A stretch of DNA of 22,772 bases from a virus, in the IMG/VR virus record IMGVR_UViG_3300025141_000825, positions 1 through 22,772 of that record, one strand, 5' to 3'. Position numbers and translations under genes: made by a program. Of this stretch, positions 16,329-22,772 are shown in pieces. Below the pieces are notes generated by a model. That model was given only the letters and a program-made list of their open reading frames with translations. It was not told the origin of the DNA and did no database searches. Numbering within the stretch: the stretch's first letter is position 1; every line of letters starts with the position of its first letter.

Positions 16329-16505
16329 TCACTCCCCTCTGCCGTAAAGAAGCTCCTCAAGCGGTTGCGCATCAGTGTGAGGGATGTCCTCAAACTGAGC
16401 AAGCTCAACGCGCTCTCGCCGGATACGAACCAGCAAGAGCCCGTTGAGCAAGACAAGGACAGACGCTCCCAACACTAGGTTGATAGCGATGAGAGCGTCT
16501 GTCAT
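16329..16505 (-). CDS. 58-residue single-pass membrane protein
   Basis: This short frame runs from ATG 16505 to TGA 16329-16331 and begins MTDALIAINLVLGASVLVLL. AGGAG lies 6 bases upstream and overlaps the capsid stop. Residues 5-26 form one clear transmembrane helix, followed by a basic cluster (RIRRER at 27-32), so the helix should insert with its C-terminus inside the cell. The remaining 26 residues are acidic and soluble, ending in LLYGRGE. It fills the gap between the capsid gene and the next gene exactly. The function is unknown: a minor virion membrane-contact protein or a small lysis-timing protein are both possible. Confidence 0.75.
   Translation of the reverse strand: MTDALIAINLVLGASVLVLLNGLLLVRIRRERVELAQFEDIPHTDAQPLEELLYGRGE
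16332..16340 (-). promoter_or_regulatory. Ribosome binding site deciding the start at 16326
   Basis: The minus strand reads AGAGGGGAG ending 5 bases before ATG 16326. It overlaps the last codons of the 58-residue gene, whose TGA stop is at 16331-16329. The spacing favours ATG 16326 over the GTG at 16332. Confidence 0.65.
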
Positions 16506-16511
16506 GCCAGT

Positions 16512-16516
16512 CTCCT
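16512..16516 (-). promoter_or_regulatory. Ribosome binding site of the 58-residue membrane protein
   Basis: AGGAG on the minus strand lies 6 bases before ATG 16505 and overlaps the TAG stop of the capsid gene. It supports this short frame as a real gene. Confidence 0.7.
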
Positions 16517-17900
16517 ACGAGATCGCGATGCCCGTAAGGATGGCGTTGGCGTTGGGCTGGGTACAAACGAGGTTGTAGTACCAGCACCAGAAGCCACGCC
16601 AACGGTCAACACCAGACTCGCGGAGGATGGTGGTTCCATCCAGATCCGCGAAACCTCCCGCCTTGAGCTCGGCGATCTTCCACGACTTGGTGTGGAGGAA
16701 CAGCATCGCCCCACGCGGCGCATGCCGCGCGTACTTGAGGGGGATGTTCTGGTAGCTCAGATCGAGGAAGCCGACATCGCCCTTCGTCGCCGCACCACGA
16801 GTCGTGGTGTTGAGAGACGCAGTGCCGGTCATCATGGCGACGTACTGAGCGCGCACAGTGGGATGGCACAGGATGACATCCGGCTCCTTGCCCGAAAGGA
16901 CAGAGACCTCGTCAATCACCTGCTGCATCCGCTCTGCGGTCAGATCCGCACGCAGGGCACCTGAGGCGGCATCACACGTCAGGATCAGAGGCTGCATCAC
17001 GGGGAGACCAGCAGCATCGATGTCCGTGCCCTCCTTGGAGACACCGAACACGTCGGTCTCGCTAAGGTTGGCGAAGACGCCCCTCGGCTGGTCGTTGGAA
17101 GCCGTGAGTGCCCCAAATCCCACATCGGTGAGGTACACCGGGTACGCGAAGCCAGCGGTAGTCGCGCTGCCCGGAGCGCCGCCGTTGTCCTGATCGGTAC
17201 GCAGAGCCTGGAGGTTGATGGTGCCAGCCGTCTCGTTGACCGAGTTGATGGTCGTCGTGTCGCAGACCGCAAGGTAGCGGGTGTTCTGCGCAGTCGTGCC
17301 ATCAGACTGGAACCCAGGCCCATCCTGGCGACGAACCTGGATGATGGTCATACCAGCGGTCATGGCCTCACTGAGCTTCCCGTAGTCCCCGTCGAACGTC
17401 CAGTTCGTGCCTGCGCCACCGTTCTGCTGGGTGGAGAGGTAGCCGACGCAGGAGCCACCGGAGATCAGGTTCTGATCAGCGGTGTTCTTGACGTCGTCCA
17501 CGAGACGGTTCATCTCGGACTCCATCCAACTGATGAACGCACCCTTGCCGCCCGACTTCGCGGAGGCCACAGCGGGACCCGTGATCTCGAAGTGACCGTA
17601 GAGGAAGTGCGCGCGCACCACGAGGTGACTGTAGGCCTGACTGCCCACAGAGCCATCGGCGATGTTGAACGGCTGCCCCTCGCCCACGAACTGGGTGGAG
17701 GTGTTCCGACCGACGTGGATCGGGATGTAGGCGAGACGACCGTTCCAGTCGATCGTTGCCTTCTGGAACAACTGCAGCGCCATCACTTCCTGGTTGAGCT
17801 GCTCGCGGACGGGTCCCAGATAAAATTCCTTCAAAATGTGTGCCAGCCCTTGCGCTGGCACGTTGGACCAGTCGGTATAAGTACCGAGTTCGGCTCCCAT
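16515..17900 (-). CDS. Major capsid protein (HK97-fold type)
   Basis: This 461-residue protein starts at ATG 17900, with AAGGGAG 7 bases upstream. It is the building block of the icosahedral shell. N-terminal features typical of HK97-fold capsids are visible: a helix (FYLGPVREQLNQEVMALQLF), the strand RLAYIPIHVG and the FVGEGQPF turn at 71-78. RAHFLYGHFEITGPA follows at 96-110, then the long spine helix from about 118 (GKGAFISWMESEMNRLVDDV). Later, EVSVLSGKEPDVILCHPTVR and YQNIPLKYARHAPRGAMLFL match the P-domain and A-domain pattern of the family. Location directly after the scaffold gene fits. It is somewhat longer than the 300-400 residues common in the family, perhaps with an insert near residues 200-260. 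Confidence 0.9.
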   Translation of the reverse strand: MGAELGTYTDWSNVPAQGLAHILKEFYLGPVREQLNQEVMALQLFQKATIDWNGRLAYIPIHVGRNTSTQFVGEGQPFNIADGSVGSQAYSHLVVRAHFLYGHFEITGPAVASAKSGGKGAFISWMESEMNRLVDDVKNTADQNLISGGSCVGYLSTQQNGGAGTNWTFDGDYGKLSEAMTAGMTIIQVRRQDGPGFQSDGTTAQNTRYLAVCDTTTINSVNETAGTINLQALRTDQDNGGAPGSATTAGFAYPVYLTDVGFGALTASNDQPRGVFANLSETDVFGVSKEGTDIDAAGLPVMQPLILTCDAASGALRADLTAERMQQVIDEVSVLSGKEPDVILCHPTVRAQYVAMMTGTASLNTTTRGAATKGDVGFLDLSYQNIPLKYARHAPRGAMLFLHTKSWKIAELKAGGFADLDGTTILRESGVDRWRGFWCWYYNLVCTQPNANAILTGIAIS

Positions 17901-17912
17901 GACGTTTCTCCC

Positions 17913-18806
17913 TTATGCGAATGGATTGTGCTTGGTGAGGAACTCACGCAGAAGTGCGGAGCCCTCTTCCACAGACTGGGGTCGCTCGTCGTTGGCCCAG
18001 ATGGACGGCACCTTGCCAGACCCCTTGAGCGGACGAGGTGGAGCACTTGGAGTAGACGCATCCTGCGCAGCGGTCGCCTCGGCCTTCAGGGCGTCAGCGA
18101 GTTGTGGGTTGTCCTTGAGATACCGCGCAATGGCGCGCTCCTCGACAGACGCAACGTAGGTAGACACCTGCTCCGCGATCTCCATGACTGAAGCCTGCGG
18201 ATTCTGGACGACACCCTGGAGAACCTGCCGGCGATCAACGCCAGGGAACTTCTCAAGGGCAGCGCCCATCTCGCGTTCCAACTGCATCTTATGCAGCGCA
18301 ACGCCCTGTGCCTCGACTTGCTGGGCAAGCGTGTGGACTCGTGGGTCTGGCTGAGGCGCAACAGCGTCAGCAGTCTCACCAGCGAGCTCATCAAGCCAAC
18401 CATACTCATCTTGGCTCTGCACTGGAGCTTGTTGCTTGGACTGAACGATCTGCTGCTGCAGATACGATGCCTGTTGGGCTTCGAGGTCCTTAAGCTGGGA
18501 ACGCAAGGCAGCCACCTCGTCACGGTGGCTATTACGAGCTTCCAAGACTTGCTTGAACCTGCCGTAGGGCACGTTGTGTCCACTCTCGTCACCGCTCGGA
18601 ACCTCGACGGAAGGCTCTGGAACTGTGGCGGGAGGCTCCTCATTCGCGCTCAGATTAACGTCCTGCGCAGGGGACGAAGGCTCAGGGGCTGTCTCAATCT
18701 GAGGCGCAGGAGTGGGAGGCGCGGGAGGCTCCGGTGGTGCTCCACCGAGTGCCTGATCAAGCGCAGGACCCATTCTCTCTATCGCATCAGCGTCAAGCAA
18801 ACCCAT
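17913..18806 (-). CDS. Capsid assembly scaffolding protein
   Basis: This 297-residue protein starts at ATG 18806 with ACGGAG upstream, 13 bases after the terminase stop. Residues 20-75 are Pro/Glu/Ala-rich and disordered. Residues about 79-92 read VPYGRFKQVLEARN, a motif I know from many phage scaffolding proteins. Residues 92-126 form a Gln/Leu coiled coil, a helical middle follows, and the C-terminus is basic then acidic (EEGSALLREFLTKHNPFA). Composition, the motif and position immediately before the capsid gene all agree. Such proteins guide procapsid assembly and leave or are cleaved before DNA fills the head. Confidence 0.85.
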   Translation of the reverse strand: MGLLDADAIERMGPALDQALGGAPPEPPAPPTPAPQIETAPEPSSPAQDVNLSANEEPPATVPEPSVEVPSGDESGHNVPYGRFKQVLEARNSHRDEVAALRSQLKDLEAQQASYLQQQIVQSKQQAPVQSQDEYGWLDELAGETADAVAPQPDPRVHTLAQQVEAQGVALHKMQLEREMGAALEKFPGVDRRQVLQGVVQNPQASVMEIAEQVSTYVASVEERAIARYLKDNPQLADALKAEATAAQDASTPSAPPRPLKGSGKVPSIWANDERPQSVEEGSALLREFLTKHNPFA

Positions 18807-18819
18807 GATTACACTCCGT

Positions 18820-20457
18820 TTAACGCCGCTTGGGCGAGTTGTTCAACGCCGAGTCAAGCGGCGAGGATTGTGAAGAAGCTACACCATACATCTCAAAATG
18901 AGAATCTCCGGTCTCATTTTTCCACACCTTTCCTGTGGCATGCTCCCACCTGATCATGTCTCGGAGGTTGCTGGGGCGCTCCCCCTGGACCTCCTCTTTG
19001 ACGTATTCGATCTGATCGAGCCCCATCAACGCCAGGCCATGGGCGAAGATCATGTCGTCGTGCTTTCCGTTGGCAGCAACGGGCTTGCCCTTGTCATCAT
19101 AGACGAAGCTATTGACCTCGGTCTTCATCCGCTCGTCCTCAAGCACAAGCCACTTCTTCGTCACGTACTCAAGCAGTCTGGACAGCATCACGGGCCGAGT
19201 AGATGTGGTTGTGTGGAACCCCATCTTCTCAACCCAGCGAGATCCAATCTTGTCGTACACGTTGCGCCTGAAGATGAACCCGTACTCCTTGCCCACGAGG
19301 TACTCAAGGACCGCGAGCCCGTAGGAGTTCGACTCCACAACCACCATGGCGTTGTACTTCTTGGCTTCTTGTAACACGAGCTCGCTGAATGCGTGAGGGG
19401 GAAGCCTCCCGTAGTAGGTGCTCACCGTCATTGGGTTCTGCTTATCGGTCACGTCGAGCACGCAGAACGCTGAGTAGTCGCCGGATGGAGTGCCTGAGGA
19501 CACGTCTACTCCTAGCGAATAGACCCTGTACTTCTCGTGATCTCGGTAGAGCCTGTGGCCTTCTCCTCCCTGGGCGTGAGGGAACACGCAGTCAAAGAAG
19601 CGCTCACCAGACGTGATGAAAGCCTGCTCTGCGGTGAGGGGGTACTCTTGAAGGAACGTGTGCCAGTTCCCCAGGCACTTCCTGGCAAAGGTGCTCTGCG
19701 CCCAGTTGATCTGCTGCTTATCCAGCTCGTGCTCTTTGGCGAGCTCTCTGAGCTTTGGGTAGACCTTGGCGGGCTTCTCTTTCGATCTGTACTTCTCGTC
19801 CTCGGTCCACGGGAAGAACACCTTGTGGAATCCGTGCTCGTCTCCGTGCCAGAGGGCGTGCGCCTGGTTCAGTCCGTTGGCTGTGGTCTCCAGCACGATG
19901 TCTGCGTTGGGGCCTGCTGTCTGGAACGCGCCTTTGACTGTCTTCTCGATGTCGGCCCAGAAGGCGAACTCTGAGCAGTGAATGGTGTGGTAGGTGGTTC
20001 CTCGGATCTCCGAGTTGGCTGTCGCCACCTTAACCATGCCGCCATGAAAGAACTTCAACTCCCTGACATTGGCCCTGTCAGTGGGCCATGTCAGGAAGTC
20101 TGGGAGGTTCTTGTAGAAGCGGGAGTAGATCTCGAAGATCTCCTCCGCTGACTCGGTGCGGTGCGCCAGGACAGCCACGCGATGGTTGGGCGTCGAGTGC
20201 GCTTTCCAGAAGTTGTAAGCAGCGAGGCCCGTCGTTATTCCGAGCTGTCGCGCTTTGAGGACGTAGATCCAGGGATTGCGCTCCAACTCCTCAAGGAAGC
20301 GCACCTGCGCCGTGTTGAGCTCCAACGGAACCAGTCGCCCTTTCTTGTCCACGATCCGCAGATAGGTCTTGCAGAAGTAGTGGAAGTCACGCGCACACCG
20401 CGCCACCTCCGCTGACAGTTCCTCGTTGACCTTGTTGTGGTCTGTGGCGTTTGCCAT
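18820..20457 (-). CDS. terL: Terminase large subunit
   Basis: This 545-residue protein starts at ATG 20457, in a TGATG overlap with the small terminase. It is the ATPase-nuclease that pumps DNA into the procapsid and cuts it. ATPase motifs: Walker A-type KARQLGITT at 68-76, Walker B TIHCSEFAFW at 158-167 with catalytic Glu163, and coupling motif ETTANG at 190-195. The RNase-H-like nuclease has acidic residues Asp318 (GVDVSSG), Glu375 (VVVESNS) and Asp467/Asp468 (HDDMIFAHG). All key residues are present and the length is normal for the family. The Ser/Asn/Arg-rich C-terminal tail is typical of the region that docks on the portal. Confidence 0.95.
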   Translation of the reverse strand: MANATDHNKVNEELSAEVARCARDFHYFCKTYLRIVDKKGRLVPLELNTAQVRFLEELERNPWIYVLKARQLGITTGLAAYNFWKAHSTPNHRVAVLAHRTESAEEIFEIYSRFYKNLPDFLTWPTDRANVRELKFFHGGMVKVATANSEIRGTTYHTIHCSEFAFWADIEKTVKGAFQTAGPNADIVLETTANGLNQAHALWHGDEHGFHKVFFPWTEDEKYRSKEKPAKVYPKLRELAKEHELDKQQINWAQSTFARKCLGNWHTFLQEYPLTAEQAFITSGERFFDCVFPHAQGGEGHRLYRDHEKYRVYSLGVDVSSGTPSGDYSAFCVLDVTDKQNPMTVSTYYGRLPPHAFSELVLQEAKKYNAMVVVESNSYGLAVLEYLVGKEYGFIFRRNVYDKIGSRWVEKMGFHTTTSTRPVMLSRLLEYVTKKWLVLEDERMKTEVNSFVYDDKGKPVAANGKHDDMIFAHGLALMGLDQIEYVKEEVQGERPSNLRDMIRWEHATGKVWKNETGDSHFEMYGVASSQSSPLDSALNNSPKRR

Positions 20458-20948
20458 CAGTGGACCGCGTCTTCAGCGCCCTCTTTCTGACCCTGCTCAC
20501 GGGCGCGGTTGAGAAGCTCCAGAATCTGCTCCGGGCTGAGAGAGCCCCGGTTGAGAGCCTTGGTCTTGGCCTCGGTGTACACCACCTCTGCCTTGGCCTT
20601 CACAATCGCCAGGTCGTCCAGTTCTTTCTGGGCTTCCTTCGAGGTCTTGGCGCGAAGCTTGAAGTCATCCCACCTGCGCTCCAAGATCCAAGCAGCAGCT
20701 CGCCAGTCGTCCTCGCCGTGAGCCGTGATGCAGTCGATCAGGTGCCCCTGGGCAGCCTCCTCTGCCGCCTTCACCCTCAGGTCGAACCCATTGTAGCGCT
20801 CGTCGCCAGAGCGATCTTTCGACTGCCACTTGCGGATCGTGTCACCATGAAGCCCAAGCATCTTCGCGATGTTGGTCTTGGTGTGGCCTTTCTTCAAGGC
20901 CTCGACGATCTTGTCGGCTAGCTTGTCGCTATAGGTGAGTCGCGACAT
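20457..20948 (-). CDS. terS: Terminase small subunit
   Basis: This 163-residue protein starts at ATG 20948 with AGGGGG upstream; the start lies 20 bases inside the previous gene. Residues 8-45 form a helix-turn-helix (ADKIVEALKKGHTKTNIAKM, then LGLHGDTIRKWQSK) expected to bind the packaging site. Residues 78-92 contain the EDDWRAAAWILERRW signature common to small terminases. A charged coiled coil follows, then an acidic C-terminus that would contact the large subunit. The adjacent large terminase confirms the call. Confidence 0.9.
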   Translation of the reverse strand: MSRLTYSDKLADKIVEALKKGHTKTNIAKMLGLHGDTIRKWQSKDRSGDERYNGFDLRVKAAEEAAQGHLIDCITAHGEDDWRAAAWILERRWDDFKLRAKTSKEAQKELDDLAIVKAKAEVVYTEAKTKALNRGSLSPEQILELLNRAREQGQKEGAEDAVH

Positions 20949-21426
20949 TGAGATACCCCCTGCGCACCGACTCGCGGAATGCCTTCGTGCTGTCTTCCTT
21001 GAGGCACAGGTGCAGCGCTTTGATGAAGTTCACCGCGTCATTAGCGTACTGGTTGACGTCGAACTCCCGGTCTTCTAGCAGTGGGCTGTTTCTGGCGAAG
21101 ACCTTGGAGGCGCGCGTCAGGATGACCCTGCAGTCGCGGTGTTTGGGGCGTAGATCGCTCCTGGGGAATCCGTCGAGGATGTCAAGCCGTGTCTCAAGCT
21201 CACTGCGCAAGAGGTGATAGGAGGCCTCTGCGAGTTCTTTGAGCTCGGGCTCGGGCTTTTTTGCCTGGACAGCCTCAACAAGAACCTCAATGGCCCCAAA
21301 GGCTTCGTTGATGATCTCACCGATGCATCCTTCAGCCACGGTGTGGCCGGCGTTGGCGTCATCGGTGACGATGAGGCCCTTCTCGCCATCCTCAAGATCT
21401 ACTTCTTCCCATACGATCTTGGGCAT
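20929..21426 (-). CDS. Acidic hypothetical protein upstream of the terminases
   Basis: This 165-residue protein starts at ATG 21426, overlapping the stop of the previous gene by one base (TAATG). Residues 1-35 are acidic (WEEVDLEDGEKGL), 35-85 look helical (GEIINEAFGAIEVLVEAVQA), and the C-terminal half is mixed helical with basic residues. There is no signal peptide, membrane span or known motif. The overlap with the small terminase suggests coexpression in packaging, but I do not recognise the family. An accessory packaging or regulatory protein is a guess. Confidence 0.7.
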   Translation of the reverse strand: MPKIVWEEVDLEDGEKGLIVTDDANAGHTVAEGCIGEIINEAFGAIEVLVEAVQAKKPEPELKELAEASYHLLRSELETRLDILDGFPRSDLRPKHRDCRVILTRASKVFARNSPLLEDREFDVNQYANDAVNFIKALHLCLKEDSTKAFRESVRRGYLNVATHL

Positions 21427-21707
21427 TACATGAACTTCCTGAGAGCCATGCGGGTGCCAATGGGGCCGAGTCGCGCCAGTTCGCTCGCGGACTTCTTGAC
21501 CATGGCACGGATGATGACCCCGGTGTCCACGTTGTAGGCAGCGGCAGCCTTGCGGACAGACGCAGAGAGGGGGGCTCCCAGATCCATCTCGGTGACCTCA
21601 CCGAGCTTGGGCGGACGTCCGGTTCCCTTCTTCTCCGGTGCCGGGGCCTTCGCCTCTGGAGCCTTCTTCGCTGGAGCCTTCTTGGCAGTAGCCTTCTTCG
21701 TGGGCAT
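21426..21707 (-). CDS. Small basic histone-H1-tail-like protein
   Basis: ATG 21707 gives 93 residues, with GGGAG 6 bases upstream. The frame is open further back to 22001, but that part is a shadow of the endolysin. Residues 1-27 are Lys/Ala/Pro-rich like a histone H1 tail (TKKATAKKAPAKKAPEAKAP). GRPPK at 30-34 resembles an AT-hook core. Residues 42-90 are a compact helical unit (SASVRKAAAAYNVDTGVIIR) whose pattern loosely recalls ribbon-helix-helix or other small DNA-binding domains. DNA or RNA binding, such as late-gene regulation or nucleoid-like packaging, is inferred from composition only. Its first 110 bases also encode the C-terminus of the endolysin. Confidence 0.75.
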   Translation of the reverse strand: MPTKKATAKKAPAKKAPEAKAPAPEKKGTGRPPKLGEVTEMDLGAPLSASVRKAAAAYNVDTGVIIRAMVKKSASELARLGPIGTRMALRKFM

Positions 21708-22143
21708 GGTGATCTCCCAGTGATCGATTAAGTAGCCGCTTCCTCCGCAGCACGATGCGCGCAAACAACCTGCTCTTACGATAACAACGGTTTCCGCTAT
21801 TCCAATGGCAGAGGGCGTCCCTCCACCTCTTATACCTTTTACGGTATCGCTTGATCGCGCGCAACCCTGCGGTAATAAGGTCACATCCCTCAAGCCTCTT
21901 GTTGGGGCAATGGTAGCGCGGCACCACCTGAAACGGACCAGACGCGCCCACAGATGACCGGGCAGTTCTGGAGAACCTTGACTCAGTGAACGCCAGCGCA
22001 ATCGCCAGGTCTAGTGGGACATCTTCGATGACTGCCTGCGTGCCTAGTGCCATGCAGGTGTCCATCTTTTCGTCTGTCTGCTTGTAGTCCGGGAGCCAGC
22101 TCATGGCGACAGAGCACATCAGGAAGACGGAGTAGTAGCTCAT
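21598..22143 (-). CDS. Endolysin, lytic transglycosylase (SLT) type
   Basis: This 181-residue protein starts at ATG 22143 in an ATGA overlap with the holin candidate. It would cleave peptidoglycan glycan strands at lysis. A short hydrophobic N-terminus (YYSVFLMCSVAMSWL) may act as a signal or anchor. SLT motifs are present: catalytic Glu54 in LAFTESRF, GASGPFQVVP at 66-75 and HWNSG at 113-117. Cysteines at 79, 87, 112 and 120 could form disulfides outside the cytoplasm. Residues 146-181 are Gly/Glu-rich, overlap the next gene and are probably not part of the fold. A virion-associated muramidase is the alternative, but the holin neighbour favours lysis. Confidence 0.8.
   Translation of the reverse strand: MSYYSVFLMCSVAMSWLPDYKQTDEKMDTCMALGTQAVIEDVPLDLAIALAFTESRFSRTARSSVGASGPFQVVPRYHCPNKRLEGCDLITAGLRAIKRYRKRYKRWRDALCHWNSGNRCYRKSRLFARIVLRRKRLLNRSLGDHHAHEEGYCQEGSSEEGSRGEGPGTGEEGNRTSAQAR
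21714..21718 (-). promoter_or_regulatory. Ribosome binding site fixing the H1-like gene start
   Basis: GGGAG on the minus strand lies 6 bases before ATG 21707. It also sits between two GATC tetramers (minus strand GATCACTGGGAGATC). The site lies within the endolysin coding sequence and is the main reason to start the gene here rather than upstream. Confidence 0.7.
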
Positions 22144-22556
22144 CTCTTGAGGTCCTCCTCTGTGATCGCCGGTCTCTCGAACTCGGTGGCGTCGGTGGTT
22201 GCGAAGTCAGTCTTCTTGTTCAGGCGATTGCCTGACCTGTCCTTGGGCTTGTGCCCGTTGCGCTTACGGAGCATCCGTTTGACGAAGCCGATAGCCTCGG
22301 AGGTGACTGAGCCGCTACCAATCCCTAGGATCAGGCCGAGCATTCCCTCTCCAGGCATCATAAGCCACCCGAATAGTGCTCCTGATGCGACAGATGAGAT
22401 CCGTAAGATGGTCCCACGCCACCATGGTTTTGCTCCTGTGCGCTCTATGACGCCTTGCTGAATGGCCTTTTTGGCTATCTCTGTGATCGAGCCAGCAGCG
22501 AGCGCAGCAATGGTGATCACCATTGCCATCGTCTCCCAGCCCGCGTCTCCTATCAT
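22140..22556 (-). CDS. Probable holin
   Basis: This 138-residue protein starts at ATG 22556, with AGAGGTG upstream overlapping the previous stop. Three hydrophobic segments are visible: about 7-27 (ETMAMVITIAALAAGSITEI), 49-67 (ILRISSVASGALFGWLMM) and 71-92 (GMLGLILGIGSGSVTSEAIG). These are followed by a basic cluster (KRMLRKRNGHK) and a 40-residue charged tail. The size and topology match class I holins, which make the membrane lesions that release an endolysin. The next gene overlaps it and encodes the SLT endolysin, which supports the call. No family motif distinguishes holins, so the assignment rests on topology and context. Confidence 0.7.
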   Translation of the reverse strand: MIGDAGWETMAMVITIAALAAGSITEIAKKAIQQGVIERTGAKPWWRGTILRISSVASGALFGWLMMPGEGMLGLILGIGSGSVTSEAIGFVKRMLRKRNGHKPKDRSGNRLNKKTDFATTDATEFERPAITEEDLKR

Positions 22557-22559
22557 GGC

Positions 22560-22772
22560 TCACCTCTGCTTTGCCAGCCTTCTCGCGTATTCTGCGAGCA
22601 GCATAGCATCAGCGGTCGCGTGAACCACGCTTTCGCCGGGAAATAGCCGCTGTGCGGCGGCCTTGGTCACGTTCTTGTCCCCCTTTGAGAGACACCCCAT
22701 TGCCCGCTGCCACGTTCCAGGCGTGGAGGCCTCGAAGCGAATACGGTTACAGACAAGCAAGCCACGACAGAA
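22560..22772 (-). CDS. RuvC-like Holliday junction resolvase, C-terminal fragment
   Basis: Seventy residues before the stop are visible; the frame is open to the window edge, so the N-terminus is missing. The sequence has the C-terminal RuvC-like layout: a short helix, STPGTWQRAMGCLSKGDKN, AAAQRLFPG, then HATADAMLLAEYARR. The last carries the H-x-x-x-D pattern that provides metal ligands in RuvC-fold resolvases. Phages use such enzymes to debranch replicating DNA before packaging, which fits its place ahead of the lysis and packaging genes. The other catalytic acids would lie outside the window, so activity cannot be judged. Confidence 0.75.
   Translation of the reverse strand, partial: FCRGLLVCNRIRFEASTPGTWQRAMGCLSKGDKNVTKAAAQRLFPGESVVHATADAMLLAEYARRLAKQR

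Noticed and set aside
16515-16520. Transcription terminator after the capsid gene
   Set aside because: The junction is only 9 bases and carries the next ribosome binding site; no stem with a T-run was found.
21708-22001. N-terminal extension of the H1-like gene
   Set aside because: The extra residues are Cys/Arg/Trp-rich shadow sequence of the endolysin; ATG 21707 has a good ribosome binding site.
1-22772. tRNA genes, CRISPR arrays, insertion sequences or attachment sites
   Set aside because: No cloverleaf-like segment, regularly spaced repeats, transposase frame or terminal inverted repeats were seen; coding sequence fills nearly the whole window.

Overview
This window is the late (packaging, structural and lysis) region of a tailed double-stranded DNA bacteriophage or prophage. 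All recognisable genes lie on the minus strand, so transcription runs from about 22,772 towards 1. The DNA is moderately GC-rich. Nothing identifies the host beyond a bacterium that uses clear Shine-Dalgarno sites (GGAG, GGGGAG, AGGAGG). I see a T7-gp11-like adaptor candidate and a gp12-like nozzle candidate downstream of the portal, internal-virion-type proteins, and no tape measure, tail tube, sheath or baseplate genes. This points to a podovirus-type virion; that classification is inference.

Layout in transcription order. (1) Right edge: the C-terminal end of a RuvC-like Holliday junction resolvase (22560-22772). (2) Lysis: a three-helix holin candidate (22140-22556) and a lytic-transglycosylase-type endolysin (21598-22143), whose end overlaps a histone-H1-tail-like small basic protein (21426-21707). 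(3) Packaging: an unknown acidic protein (20929-21426), the small terminase (20457-20948) and the large terminase (18820-20457). (4) Head: scaffold (17913-18806), major capsid protein (16515-17900), a 58-residue single-pass membrane protein (16329-16505), a glycine-rich probable virion protein (15547-16326) and the portal (13628-15550). (5) Tail: adaptor candidate (12924-13631), nozzle candidate (9927-12914), a small beta-helix protein (9346-9927) and two unassigned structural proteins that share GTGY repeats (7955-9346, 5907-7955). (6) Left edge: three low-complexity, helix-rich proteins resembling internal virion or ejection proteins (5030-5893, 3347-5020, and an open frame of at least 1115 residues filling 3347 to 1 and running off the window).

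The genes are packed almost without gaps. Junctions are ATGA, GTGA, TGATG, TAATG or TAGTG overlaps, or spacers of 2-13 bases. There is no gene-free stretch longer than about 15 bases, and I found no convincing promoter, terminator, tRNA, CRISPR array or insertion sequence. Translational coupling within one long late transcript is the simplest reading.

The most unusual points are the portal lying downstream of the capsid gene, the giant unassigned reading frame at the left end, the repeat domain shared by two neighbouring structural genes, and the 110-base double-coding overlap between the endolysin and the H1-like protein.
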